Shown in pieces: positions 7,439 to 15,522 of a DNA stretch of 31,709 bases (position 1 is its first letter; each line of letters begins with the position of its first letter). The notes under the pieces are model-generated. The model did not search any database, was not told the DNA's origin, and was given only the letters and a program-made list of their open reading frames with translations. The position numbers and the translations under genes are program-made. The stretch is from CAZJKE01 sp964555625 (GTDB taxonomy: Bacteria > Planctomycetota > Phycisphaerae > Phycisphaerales > SM1A02), in the NCBI GenBank assembly GCA_964555625.1, contig CAZKTE010000013.1, forward strand, positions 1-31,709. Reading direction: 5' to 3'.

Positions 7439-10400
7439 CTATCGCAGGCGTCGGCGGAAGGCGTCCTGCCAGATGTAGCGAGTGTGGTAGTCCTGCCAGT
7501 CCTCATGCGAGCGACGAAGCGTCGCCGGCAACGTCGCCGGATCGTAGGGATAGCCCTCCATGTCGTGGAAGGGCAGGGGGCCAACGCTCTGCGAGGCCAC
7601 CGTGTTCCAGTCCCCGTCCTTGACCCAGCCATCGCTGAAGAAGACATAGTCGCGGACCCACCCCTTGGGCGGTGGAGCGCCCGTCTCAAACGACAGCGCG
7701 CTGGCGTCCCCGGCGTTCATGATGACATAGCGATCGTCGATGGTCGCAAGTAGAGGCGTCACGTCACCGAAGCGCGTGTAGTACCCCTCTAGGTCGCGCC
7801 AGCGCGGAGACGGGTCTAGCTGGTCGTAGTTGGGCAGCCAGGGGGCATCGGCATCGCTGCGCTCCATTTCTGGGAACCCCAGGTAGTGCAGATCCGCGGC
7901 GACCAGGTCCAGGGGCCGCTGCGTCGGCGTGTCGACCTCGTCCACGCAGAAGACGATGCGGTCCCAGTAGATCTCAAGGTTGGTCACCAAGCGCACTCGG
8001 TGATCGCCGGCGGGGAACAGCGTCGCGTCCAGTTCCAGGACGATCGTCTTGCGCTTCCCGGCGGGGAACCCAGCGTTGGCGATGGCGTCCACCCAGCCGC
8101 CGCTGCCATCTGGCACCTGCAGCGCAAGTGGCCGCGGAGGCGGCGACTGTCCCTGGGCAGACGCCACGTTGATGCTGGTGTCCGTGGGTCGAATCCATCC
8201 GCTGGCCACCAGGAAGACTTGGTCATCACTCAAGAGCGGCCCGAGGTCAAGTTCGACGTAGTGCTCCGCTGCGACGCCCTGGTAGCGGCCCATTTCGAAG
8301 TCGCCGACTCTCAGGCCGTCGCGGTCTCGCAGCGCCGCGAGCACATCGCGGCCGCGATCATCGATCGCCTGCAGTGGTGGCCGCAGGTTTCGCAGCGCGT
8401 AGAGGCGGTATGCCGGTGGTTGTGGGGCGACGAACCGCTCGTCGACCAGCACGGTGACGTCGGGTGGATGATCGACTGCGATCATCGAGGCCTCATCGAC
8501 GAAGTGGGTCTCCCAGAGCGAGGCGGTGATGAACGCGGTGCAGCGGCCGTCTCGCTCCTCCACCATCGCGCCAGGTACCAGCACCCAGTCCCGCGTGGCG
8601 GCTATGGGCGGCACGGTCTGCGCGTTGACCTTCATGCCAAGCGGGCTGCGCCAGAGCAGGTCGGTGACGAACGACATGCCCTGCGCGCCGACCACTGCCA
8701 GGTAGGGACACGATCCCTTGAGGATCTGCTCCTCCAGGAAGAGTGCATTCTCGTCGGGCGATACGCGCTCCTGCGGCACGCCGTTTGGCCAGGTGACACG
8801 GACCACATCCGCCGGCCCGTGGACGCCAAGTCCCAGGTGCACGTATGGACCGTCGATGGTGCGCTTCTGGTAGTGGGCGCCGGCCCGCACCTCCACGAGG
8901 CCGCCGTGGCCGCTGGAGGGATTCCGCTGTCCGCCCGCGAGGATGGCTCGCAGGGCCACGATCTGCCACCCCCGGCCCGGTGTGCCGGCATGGAACCACG
9001 GTACGACGTGGCCGTCGGCGACGATCAACAGGTCAAGGTCCCCATCAAGGTCGATGTCGGTGACCTGCAGTCCATCGATGTCGCCTGGCGGATCCTCGAT
9101 CGGCTGTTCGACGAACGAGAGCCCCCCGGCATTGCGCAGCAGCCGTAGCGATCCATCTACGACCGCCAAGAGGTCCAGCCAGCCATCGTTGTCGGCGTCT
9201 AGGGCGTGCACTTCGCCGATGGCCCCCAGTGTCGGCGTGGAGGAGAGGTCCAGGCCGCCGGCGCCATTGTTGGTGGCGATGACCAGGTGTCCATCATCGC
9301 TGGCCCACACCAGGTCGAACCAGCCGTCGTTTCCGAGATCCGCGGCGACCAGCGATGACGCGCCGGGCCCCGCAAGCAGAAGCTCCGGGACGAGCTTGGC
9401 GGCGCGAAAGTTCCGAAGCATCACCAGGTCGCCGTCGCCGTCGATGGCCACCAGGTCGCGTGCCCCGTCGTCATCGAGATCGACGACCACGGCCTCGTGC
9501 AGGATGGGAGCGCCCGGGAGGCGGCGGGACGTCACCGTGCCGTCGCCGTTGTTTCGCAGGACGAGCGCGGGGCGATCGAGCCATCCCACAAGCAGGTCGA
9601 GATCTCCCTCCTGGTCGTAGTCCCACGGCACCATGAGCGTCGGCAGGTCCCCCGTGGCCTCCCGGAGCAGCGCCGGGGAGTCGCCCGTGTGCATGTCCAG
9701 GTACACGGCGCCGTTTGCTGTCGCCACGGCCAGGTCCACACTGGCGTCGTTGTCCCAGTCGATGGGCACGAGTGACGCTATCGGTGCGCCCAGGATCAGG
9801 CGGTGCCCAGCCCAGGAGAGCCTATTTCCGTTGGCCCTTGCGACTGCCGCCGTCTCGCCCCCATCGCGGGTAAGCACCGCGAGATCGGCCTCAAGCGGCG
9901 TCACGTCGCCCGTCGCCCAGGAAATCTCGATGGGAGCCGGCGGTGCCAGGGGCACGGACATCTCGCCGCGGAAGTACCGAACGGGCTCTCCGGCCGGTCC
10001 GGGGGGCCCGGCGAGTTGGCTGTTGGAGTGCTGCCAGGCGCGGGTTGGCTTGAGGAGGTTGTTGAGGGCGATGGCCGCACCGCGGGCTGCATTGAGGTTG
10101 TCCGCTTCCAATTGCTCAAGCGCGCCGCGCAACAGTGGGATCGCATCGGCGTCATCGATGAGGCCGCTGCCTGCGATCCATGCCAACTGGGACTCCGCGT
10201 CCGGCCCGCGCTCCAGTTCCAGGAGCACGCGCGCCAGGGCCAGGCGGGCAAGAAGGTTGTCCGGCGCCGACTCGACGATTGCCTCCAGGTGAATGGCCTG
10301 GTCCTCCACGCGGCCGCTGCTGCGCAGCGACTCGGCGAGCGCCCAGCGAACCTTCAGGTCATCGCCATCGGCAGCTGCTGCGTGGTCGAGGATCTCGATG

Positions 10401-10756
10401 CCACGCTCAAAGTCCCCCTCGTTCCACGCGATTCGCGCAGCGAGCCGCGCGATCACTCCATCGCCCGGTGCCGCGGCCATTGCAATGTCCACTAGCCGCG
10501 CGGCCTCCGTCGGATCGCCGCTTCGCAGGGCGATCAACGCCCGGTTTGCCGGGACCAGCGGATCATCGCCCACCAGTGGAGCCAATTGCGTGAGCACCTC
10601 TGCTGCCTGGGGCTGGCGATCGCTGTCGAGGAATGCCAGAGCCCGGTTGCGAAGTCGCCGAGCCTCATCGCTGTTGCGGCCGTCGACGTCGCTGTCGCCA
10701 CCGCCACAGCCCACGAACAACGGCAGGCACAGGAGCAGGCAGGGCAGCCGTCGCAT
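7439..10756 (-). CDS. large lipoprotein: TPR region, FG-GAP propeller, ASPIC/UnbV domain, unknown C-terminal third
   Basis: 1105 residues. Residues 1-17 form a lipoprotein signal with lipobox LFVGC (lipidated Cys17). Residues about 30-240 are TPR-like helical repeats (ALAFLDSDRQPQAAEVLTQL; NEGDFERGIEILDHA). Residues about 270-590 are FG-GAP/VCBS blades (DWDNDASVDLAVATANG, DLDDDGARDLVAIDGDGD, DIDLDGDLDLLIVADG). Next is an ASPIC/UnbV segment (VRAGAHYQKRTIDGPYVHLG, then VVRVTWPNG). The last ~400 residues contain WIRPTDTSINVA, ALQVPDGSGGWVDAI and GYYTRFGDVTPLL; I recognise this arrangement from planctomycete and acidobacterial surface proteins but know no function for it. The start ATG shares one base with the TGA of the preceding oxidoreductase (TGATG), implying coupled translation. 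It is probably anchored in the outer membrane or periplasm. Confidence 0.82.
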   Translation of the reverse strand: MRRLPCLLLCLPLFVGCGGGDSDVDGRNSDEARRLRNRALAFLDSDRQPQAAEVLTQLAPLVGDDPLVPANRALIALRSGDPTEAARLVDIAMAAAPGDGVIARLAARIAWNEGDFERGIEILDHAAAADGDDLKVRWALAESLRSSGRVEDQAIHLEAIVESAPDNLLARLALARVLLELERGPDAESQLAWIAGSGLIDDADAIPLLRGALEQLEADNLNAARGAAIALNNLLKPTRAWQHSNSQLAGPPGPAGEPVRYFRGEMSVPLAPPAPIEISWATGDVTPLEADLAVLTRDGGETAAVARANGNRLSWAGHRLILGAPIASLVPIDWDNDASVDLAVATANGAVYLDMHTGDSPALLREATGDLPTLMVPWDYDQEGDLDLLVGWLDRPALVLRNNGDGTVTSRRLPGAPILHEAVVVDLDDDGARDLVAIDGDGDLVMLRNFRAAKLVPELLLAGPGASSLVAADLGNDGWFDLVWASDDGHLVIATNNGAGGLDLSSTPTLGAIGEVHALDADNDGWLDLLAVVDGSLRLLRNAGGLSFVEQPIEDPPGDIDGLQVTDIDLDGDLDLLIVADGHVVPWFHAGTPGRGWQIVALRAILAGGQRNPSSGHGGLVEVRAGAHYQKRTIDGPYVHLGLGVHGPADVVRVTWPNGVPQERVSPDENALFLEEQILKGSCPYLAVVGAQGMSFVTDLLWRSPLGMKVNAQTVPPIAATRDWVLVPGAMVEERDGRCTAFITASLWETHFVDEASMIAVDHPPDVTVLVDERFVAPQPPAYRLYALRNLRPPLQAIDDRGRDVLAALRDRDGLRVGDFEMGRYQGVAAEHYVELDLGPLLSDDQVFLVASGWIRPTDTSINVASAQGQSPPPRPLALQVPDGSGGWVDAIANAGFPAGKRKTIVLELDATLFPAGDHRVRLVTNLEIYWDRIVFCVDEVDTPTQRPLDLVAADLHYLGFPEMERSDADAPWLPNYDQLDPSPRWRDLEGYYTRFGDVTPLLATIDDRYVIMNAGDASALSFETGAPPPKGWVRDYVFFSDGWVKDGDWNTVASQSVGPLPFHDMEGYPYDPATLPATLRRSHEDWQDYHTRYIWQDAFRRRLR

Positions 10757-12222
10757 CAGGCGTAATCGTACAGGTTGGCCCGCTGTCGATCGCAGAGGCC
10801 CACGTGGTTCCAGGGTTCGATGTCCCTCGCAACCCGTGACTCGAATTCGATGCCGTCGGCACCGCTGGCCACGAGGTGCCGCGCCTCCTCGCAGGCTCCC
10901 GCCACGGCGGAGCAGTAGGCCTCGTCATCGGCATTGAGCCACGCGGTGCCGGCCGCCGCGTCGCCTGCTCGGCGCTGACGCTCGCGGTGGTCCGCCCCGG
11001 CGAAGTAATACATGGCCAGACATCGGAAGAGGTCGAAGCGGCCGCTGGTGGTGTAGCCACCCGCTACGAGCCGATCGAGGAGGTCGAGCTCGCGAGCCGT
11101 CGTCCGCGCGTGGCCCGCCAGCAGCGCAGGCCGCAGCGGCTCTTCGGCTTCGAAGATCCCGCCGAGGCGCTCAATCGCGGCGAGCGTGTGCGCGATTCCG
11201 CCGCTGTGCATGGGATCGATGAACGCCGCCGCGTGCGGGAGCATCATCCAGGAGTCGCCGGTCATCGAATCGACACGGCGCTGCAACAAGCCGCTGCGAT
11301 GGAACGGACGCACGGCCTGCGCGGTTGCGAACTGCGCGGCGATCGACGGGAAGCGATCAAGGAGGGCGTGCCACTCCTGTTCCACGGGGACGTCCGTATC
11401 CAGTGGCCAGTGGTCGACATCAAGGAGGAAGCCGGCGCTGGTGATTCCGCTGTCAAAGTGCAGCACGTACATCCAGCCACCCTCGAAGACATGGTGGAGC
11501 GCGGCCGCATCGGTGGGGAACGGATGTGGGCGCCGGTCACCCCCGAGGTCGTCATACACGCCGCCCCAGGGGGAAACTCCCCGAAAGTGTGCGTAGAGCG
11601 CCCGGGATCTGGTCCGCGGGGGCGTCGGGTCCTGTGGAATGCCCAGGGTGTTGGCCAGGACGCACGCGGCGCCGCTTGCGTCAATGACGAAGGCGGCGCG
11701 AATCTCCACATCCGTGGATCCGCGCCGGCCCGCCAGATGCCATCCGTCACGCTGTTGGATGGAGTCCAAGCGCGTCTCATCGAGAAAGGTGGCACCTGCC
11801 CGCACTGCCTCCTGCACCAGGTAGGAGTCGACGTCGGCGCGGAACCAGTGCGTGTCGGACTCGTCATTACAGGCGCTGGCGGCCACCAGCAGTTCCGTCC
11901 CACGATCGTCGCGCGGAGTGAATGCCGCTCCCGCCTGGTGGTGGAAGTAGCTGAACCCGCGCTTGAGTCCGCGCTGCACATGGGGGCAGGTGCTCATCCA
12001 GCTGCCGTAGCTGGCGAGTGGGGCAAGCCCAGCCAGGTCGTAGCGGTCGGCGATGGCCGCAAGCAGGAGGCCCGCCTGTGGGGTTGCCGACTCCCCGATG
12101 GCGACCCGCGGATGGCTTCCACGTTCGATCAACGCGACTCGATGGCCGAGCCGCGCGGCGATCGCCGCGGCGATCGAGCCGCCGAATCCAGACCCGATGA
12201 CAACAACATCGACCTCGATCAT
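10756..12222 (-). CDS. FAD-dependent oxidoreductase, flavin-halogenase/geranylgeranyl-reductase-like
   Basis: 488 residues from the ATG at 12222. This start forms an ATGA overlap with the radical SAM gene and has GAGG 7 bases upstream; an ATG at 12228 is in frame but too close to that site. The N-terminal Rossmann FAD-binding motif is VVVIGSGFGGSIAA (GxGxxG at 10-15), followed by ERG ending strand 2. GESATP (43-48) matches the GES(T/A)xP motif of tryptophan halogenases and related monooxygenases. However, the WxWxIP signature of true flavin halogenases is not seen: the equivalent stretch reads GGWMYVLHF. A second FAD contact is likely at FIDPMHSGGIAHTL. It is probably a cytoplasmic flavoenzyme doing oxidation, reduction or hydroxylation on an unknown substrate made by neighbouring enzymes. 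Halogenation is possible but not supported. Confidence 0.8.
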   Translation of the reverse strand: MIEVDVVVIGSGFGGSIAAAIAARLGHRVALIERGSHPRVAIGESATPQAGLLLAAIADRYDLAGLAPLASYGSWMSTCPHVQRGLKRGFSYFHHQAGAAFTPRDDRGTELLVAASACNDESDTHWFRADVDSYLVQEAVRAGATFLDETRLDSIQQRDGWHLAGRRGSTDVEIRAAFVIDASGAACVLANTLGIPQDPTPPRTRSRALYAHFRGVSPWGGVYDDLGGDRRPHPFPTDAAALHHVFEGGWMYVLHFDSGITSAGFLLDVDHWPLDTDVPVEQEWHALLDRFPSIAAQFATAQAVRPFHRSGLLQRRVDSMTGDSWMMLPHAAAFIDPMHSGGIAHTLAAIERLGGIFEAEEPLRPALLAGHARTTARELDLLDRLVAGGYTTSGRFDLFRCLAMYYFAGADHRERQRRAGDAAAGTAWLNADDEAYCSAVAGACEEARHLVASGADGIEFESRVARDIEPWNHVGLCDRQRANLYDYA

Positions 12223-13160
12223 GGGCATGCCTCGCAGGTCACCGGGAGGCGGTCCTCACCGCGATTGCATGCCTTGAGTACCTCCAGACGCTCATCGTGG
12301 CAGTCGCAACTCCGCAGCCGCTCGATGTCCCACAGGTCAGCGAGCACGCGGATGTCGCCGCGGTGGCGGCCGTGGGCGATCGCCGCCTCCAGCGACTGCA
12401 ATGTCGGGGAGGCGAACTCGCCCTGCTGGGCGAGCTCCTCGAGCATGCCGTTTCCTCCTCGGGCGGGAATGACCACGCAGCACTCCACGCCGATGGATGC
12501 CGCCCAGTCAATGGAGGCCTTCGCCCAGTGGAGACCCGCCGCCTCGTCCTGCCAGGGCGTGCGGAGGATGATGAATGCCCGCACAGGAATCTCGTGCTCA
12601 AGCAACATCGCCGTGGCGCGCTGATAGTCATCGAGGCTCATCTGCTTGTTGAGGCGAGGCAGCACGTTCGGGTCGATCGTCTCGAGTCCCATGGCAACCT
12701 GCAGCTGCGGCGCGATGGCGTCGGAAAACTCCAGGCATCGCGCATCGACCATCCGGGGGTGGCACTCCACCAGCAGCGTGTCACGGTCTGCGACTGCGTC
12801 GCCGATGCGCCGGTAGTCGGCGGGCGGGATCGCCTTGGTGTCGAAAAAGCTGCCGGCGTTGTAAAGCTTGACGTGCGGTGCGAAGGGAAGCGACGCCAGC
12901 GCAGTCTCGACCTGCGTGGCAACGACGCCCTCGGGGACCGCCTCGGTGGTCGTGTGCTTCCACAGGTCGCAGAAGACGCACTTGAACGGGCACTCGCGGT
13001 TGACCAGGATGACCGTCGCGACGTCCTCGACGATGCCTCGCGCCGTCAGCTCTCGTTCCAGGAAGACCGCGTGCGGGCTCGAGCCGTCGACCTGTCCGGG
13101 GCGGGGGGGTCGCGCCGCCACGACGATGCGGTTGTCCAGATCACGTGCCAAGGACGGCAT
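12219..13160 (-). CDS. radical SAM enzyme, Elp3/TIGR01210-like
   Basis: 313 residues from the ATG at 13160, overlapping the end of the upstream gene by 20 bases. The longer open frame to 13292 is antisense-like extra sequence inside that gene and is rejected. C57, C61 and C64 (ECPFKCVFCDLW) form the CxxxCxxC motif that binds the [4Fe-4S] cluster cleaving S-adenosylmethionine. Further barrel motifs are KLYNAGSFFD, VECHPRM and MGLETIDPNVLPRLNK, a pattern resembling the TIGR01210/RaSEA and Elp3-related group. The C-terminus carries a Cys cluster (CDC, C, CEAC), possibly an auxiliary metal site. The substrate is unknown. Its place between an amide-forming PP-loop enzyme and a flavoenzyme suggests a tailoring step in a shared pathway. 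It ends in an ATGA overlap with the oxidoreductase. Confidence 0.82.
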   Translation of the reverse strand: MPSLARDLDNRIVVAARPPRPGQVDGSSPHAVFLERELTARGIVEDVATVILVNRECPFKCVFCDLWKHTTTEAVPEGVVATQVETALASLPFAPHVKLYNAGSFFDTKAIPPADYRRIGDAVADRDTLLVECHPRMVDARCLEFSDAIAPQLQVAMGLETIDPNVLPRLNKQMSLDDYQRATAMLLEHEIPVRAFIILRTPWQDEAAGLHWAKASIDWAASIGVECCVVIPARGGNGMLEELAQQGEFASPTLQSLEAAIAHGRHRGDIRVLADLWDIERLRSCDCHDERLEVLKACNRGEDRLPVTCEACP

Positions 13161-14472
13161 GGAACGCCTGTCGGTACGTGGTCTCGTCGTCTGGAAGGTG
13201 CTCTGCGAGCGTGGAAATTGACGCGGCGCCATGCTGGAAGCGGCGCTTCTCGAAGACCGGCATGTGTGTGCCGGTGATCGCCTCGACGCCACGCGAGACT
13301 ATCTTCCCCTTGAGGTCATAGAGCTTCTGGTGGTCCCAGTCAGTCAGTTCAGTGAACGGGATGCCCTCGGCGATGGCGATGACGTCACGGAGCATGAAGG
13401 GGCTGAAGCAGGAGAACCCCATCTGGGAGGTTGGTGCGTAGCCGCGGGTAACACCTCGGCTGAGGCCCCCGCTGAAGGTCAGGGAGTGCTTGATGGCGTC
13501 CACGCCCCAGCCCTCGTGGTAGAGCATGGAGTTCGAGAGCACGCTGCGTATGGTCAGCTCGGGATTGGCCTCAATGGGGTAGTCCTTGAGGTTTTCGTCC
13601 CCACCGTCGCCGTCGACCAGGTGCTTCCAGTGCGGGTACCGCTGGCGGATGCCCCGGCAGAGGGCCATGGTCATGGCCCCTGACTGGATGTCCAGGGGCT
13701 TGTAGTCCTCGATCAGGGCCACCGCGTCCTGGAGGTCAATGGCGTCTGCGCTCACCTCAATGGGTTCAAGGAGCAGCTCAAGGTCGGCTGAATGCAGGAA
13801 TGCGCGCGCCTGCGCCAAGTCCGAGCCACTGCCGTCGACGCACAGCGTGAACGCCTTGAGGCGTCCGAGATCGTCGCCACGGGCGAGCATCGCGTGATAG
13901 GTCACCAACAACACGGCGCCGCTGTCGATGCCACCACTGAAGCAGATGCCCACTGGCGCGTCGTCGTCGAGCTGCTCAAGCCAGTGATGTACGCCCACCG
14001 AGAGCGCGCCGACATAACGACGTCCGATCTCATCGAGATCGGCGGGCAGCACGTTGCGCGCCGGCGCGAAGAAGCGCTGCGTCGTTGGATTTGGATCCGG
14101 GCATCCGACTAGTGCGATCTCAAGGAGGTGGTGCGCCGGGACCATCCGTGTGTAGGTCGGGTGGAACTGGTCACCATAGCCGTGGGCATCAAGCCAGTCG
14201 CGGATGGCATCGATGCGATCGGCCACTAGCAACGCCGGCCCTGCCGCCATCTTCACGATGAAGTAGCGCAGCGGGAGCTGCAGGGACCGCGCCATGCGCA
14301 CGATGTGGCCCGATCGGGCGGTGATGGCAAAGTGCCCCTCGATGCCGGCGATGGCGTCCGGGTCACCGCTTGCGACGCGCTGCGTCGCCTCCTCAAGGGT
14401 CATGTTGAAGAGGAGGTGGCGGGCCGGATCGGTCAGGTCATGAACGTCATGGATGGGATGTGTCTGGGGCAC
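13141..14472 (-). CDS. asparagine-synthetase-like PP-loop enzyme lacking glutaminase cysteine
   Basis: 443 residues from a GTG at 14472, chosen because GAGGAT lies 6-7 bases upstream; the open frame to 14646 adds ~58 residues of non-coding character. Residues about 40-120 look like a degenerate class II glutaminase domain (GIEGHFAI ... VADRIDAI ... MVPAHHLLEI), but there is no Cys2 nucleophile, so glutamine hydrolysis is unlikely. Residues about 150-443 are the adenylating synthetase domain, with PP-loop SGGIDS (179-184), VDGDGGDENLKDYP (equivalent of the GDGxDE motif) and EKRRFQHG near the end (position of the catalytic Lys). Relatives with a dead glutaminase include lasso-peptide cyclases and beta-lactam synthetases, which form amide bonds. 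It heads a five-gene operon. No precursor-peptide gene was identified nearby. Confidence 0.8.
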   Translation of the reverse strand: MPQTHPIHDVHDLTDPARHLLFNMTLEEATQRVASGDPDAIAGIEGHFAITARSGHIVRMARSLQLPLRYFIVKMAAGPALLVADRIDAIRDWLDAHGYGDQFHPTYTRMVPAHHLLEIALVGCPDPNPTTQRFFAPARNVLPADLDEIGRRYVGALSVGVHHWLEQLDDDAPVGICFSGGIDSGAVLLVTYHAMLARGDDLGRLKAFTLCVDGSGSDLAQARAFLHSADLELLLEPIEVSADAIDLQDAVALIEDYKPLDIQSGAMTMALCRGIRQRYPHWKHLVDGDGGDENLKDYPIEANPELTIRSVLSNSMLYHEGWGVDAIKHSLTFSGGLSRGVTRGYAPTSQMGFSCFSPFMLRDVIAIAEGIPFTELTDWDHQKLYDLKGKIVSRGVEAITGTHMPVFEKRRFQHGAASISTLAEHLPDDETTYRQAFHAVLGT

Positions 14473-14510
14473 GATTGATCCTCGTTGGAGAGTGACTGGC
14501 AGTGGTGGCG

Positions 14511-14536
14511 ACTCTATCTGCACCAACTTGGTGCAG
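14511..14536 (-). promoter_or_regulatory. perfect 19-bp palindromic operator with adjacent -10-like hexamer
   Basis: CTGCACCAA (14518-14526) and TTGGTGCAG (14528-14536) are exact reverse complements around one central base. On the minus strand TAGAGT (14516-14511) follows immediately, as a -10 box with predicted start near 14504 and a leader containing GAGGA before the GTG at 14472. The palindrome would then occupy the promoter spacer, as in MerR-type or repressor control. The core TGCACCA-N3-TGGTGCA also equals the published NtrC site pattern as I know it. The regulator is unknown. Confidence 0.55.
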
Positions 14537-14595
14537 GTCGGTCGCCGCCGGGCAAGACACGATGTCCACGGGTTGTCCACCATGTTCCCACTTTC

Positions 14596-14611
14596 GGGCA
14601 GGGGGCTTGCA
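14596..14611 (+). promoter_or_regulatory. possible sigma-54 (-24/-12) element pointing into the gene-free region
   Basis: GGGCAGG (14596-14602), four bases, then TTGCA (14607-14611) gives the invariant GG-N10-GC spacing and a partial match to TGGCACG-N4-TTGCA. Transcription would start near 14622 on the + strand, about 86 bases beyond the palindrome at 14518-14536. GG-N10-GC is frequent by chance in GC-rich DNA, so this rests mainly on its position. Confidence 0.25.
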
Positions 14612-14619
14612 GAAGCGAG

Positions 14620-15522
14620 CGGGTTGTGGTTCGATGTCCGTGGCATTGCTGCCCGGCCGGCTTCGGTCGATTGAAACGCTCCTTGACAAGTCAGGTGATA
14701 TACGCGTCGGACTGCAGCGGATGTCTGTCGGCCCTAGGGTCGGTGGATCGCGGCGGGTCACAAGCGGTGTCGGGCCGGAAACGGCGCGGCGTCGGACCCG
14801 AAGTGCCGTTGTACGCCAGGCCCATCTGTTCTGCAGACGATGGGCAGGACCGACGGCCCCAAGCCCCCGAAAGGGAGGAGCGACCCTCGGGTCAATCCAT
14901 GGCGAGGTGTGCCAGAGGGACTGTGACGCACGGCGATCGAGGTGATCCTTCGGGACCGCAACGGCGACGTGAGTGATACTGGTGGTTTCAACCTTGGCGG
15001 AGATCGAGGGTCGGCCTTGTGCCGATTCACGGTGGACGACCAAGAGTCCGAGGGCGGCGTGTCTGCCAGGGTCGTCTTTGACGGCCATGGCAGATGACGC
15101 CGCGACCTCTCCGTGCTGCCAAGTCAAGCGCGGGAGTACACCCTGGTTCGGACCAGGGCGACGGCTTGCCGTCAAGCTCCCGGGAAGTCTTGCCAAGCCA
15201 GTGCGGAGGCCGGTATCCCACCGCGGGACGGCCCTTTCACTCGACGGAGAAAAGGGATGCTCCGACACCCCGCGGTGTTGATGCCAGCTCGGAGGAATCG
15301 GCGACGAGGTTCGGGTCAGGAACTGAGAAGGATCTGCGACCCGGGTCACGTCGGCCGACTCACGAGACATCGACGTGCCCGCGCATGCCGGGTAAGGCGG
15401 AGTCGTTCGCCGAGATCACCTGCAAGGAGATTCGAGGGCCCTCGGGTCCGAGACGATCGACCGGGGCCGACCGGTCAGCAGTGCCCAGGAGCGAGGTCTA
15501 GGCCTCGCTTCCTGTCTTTTTT
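14620..15522 (+). ncRNA. candidate large structured noncoding RNA, ends approximate
   Basis: About 1.05 kb (14473-15525) has no convincing protein: open frames exist but are Arg/Pro/Ser-rich, lack domains and fit no neighbour's codon pattern. On the + strand there are many compact hairpins. Examples are GCCG-GAAA-CGGC (14774-14785), TCC-TTCG-GGA (14946-14955), GCCCATC/GATGGGC (14820-14845), CCCTGGT-TCGG-ACCAGGG (15141-15158), and GACGGC-TT-GCCGTC (15160-15173). Others are GGCCG...TCCC/GGGA-CGGCC (15208-15233), ACACC-CCGC-GGTGT (15265-15278) and GACCGG/CCGGTC (15459-15476). GNRA and UUCG-type loops are typical of folded RNA. It ends in a hairpin plus T6 terminator that serves no known gene. 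I do not see RNase P, tmRNA, SRP or group II domain V signatures. The 5' end is a guess from the sigma-54-like site. Confidence 0.35.
15488..15522 (+). terminator. intrinsic terminator at the end of the gene-free region
   Basis: AGCGAGG (15490-15496) pairs with CCTCGCT (15503-15509) around TCTAGG, extendable by two pairs. TTTTTT follows at 15517-15522. The T-run exists only for + strand transcription, so it cannot serve the sulfatase, which ends at 15526 from the opposite direction. It therefore implies a + strand transcript arriving from the region without genes. Confidence 0.65.

Noticed and set aside
7886..9148. A 420-residue + strand open frame
   Set aside because: Antisense to the TPR/FG-GAP/UnbV lipoprotein, with no motifs and no ribosome site.
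10876..12624. A 582-residue + strand open frame spanning two minus-strand genes
   Set aside because: It lies opposite the FAD and radical SAM genes, both with clear catalytic motifs; the sequence has no domain features.
12219..13160. Archaeosine/tRNA-modifying function for the radical SAM protein (RaSEA-like)
   Set aside because: The resemblance is at family level only and nothing in the operon concerns tRNA or 7-deazaguanine.
13161..13292. Upstream extension of the radical SAM protein by 44 residues
   Set aside because: The extra residues are Arg/Ser-rich and lie inside the AsnB-like coding sequence; the ATG at 13160 gives a normal protein.
13141..14472. Lasso-peptide cluster
   Set aside because: The AsnB-like enzyme would fit a cyclase, but no leader peptidase, recognition protein, precursor or ABC exporter is present.
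14671..14702. TTGAAA / TTGACA with GATATA as a sigma-70 promoter for the candidate RNA
   Set aside because: Good hexamers are present, but the spacing is wrong (10, 19 or 20 bases) for each pairing, so no promoter is called here.
14447..15370. A 307-residue open frame on the minus strand across the gene-free region
   Set aside because: Rich in Arg, Pro and Ser, no domain, no ribosome site, and it runs into the start of the AsnB-like gene in another frame. Long random frames are expected at this GC content.
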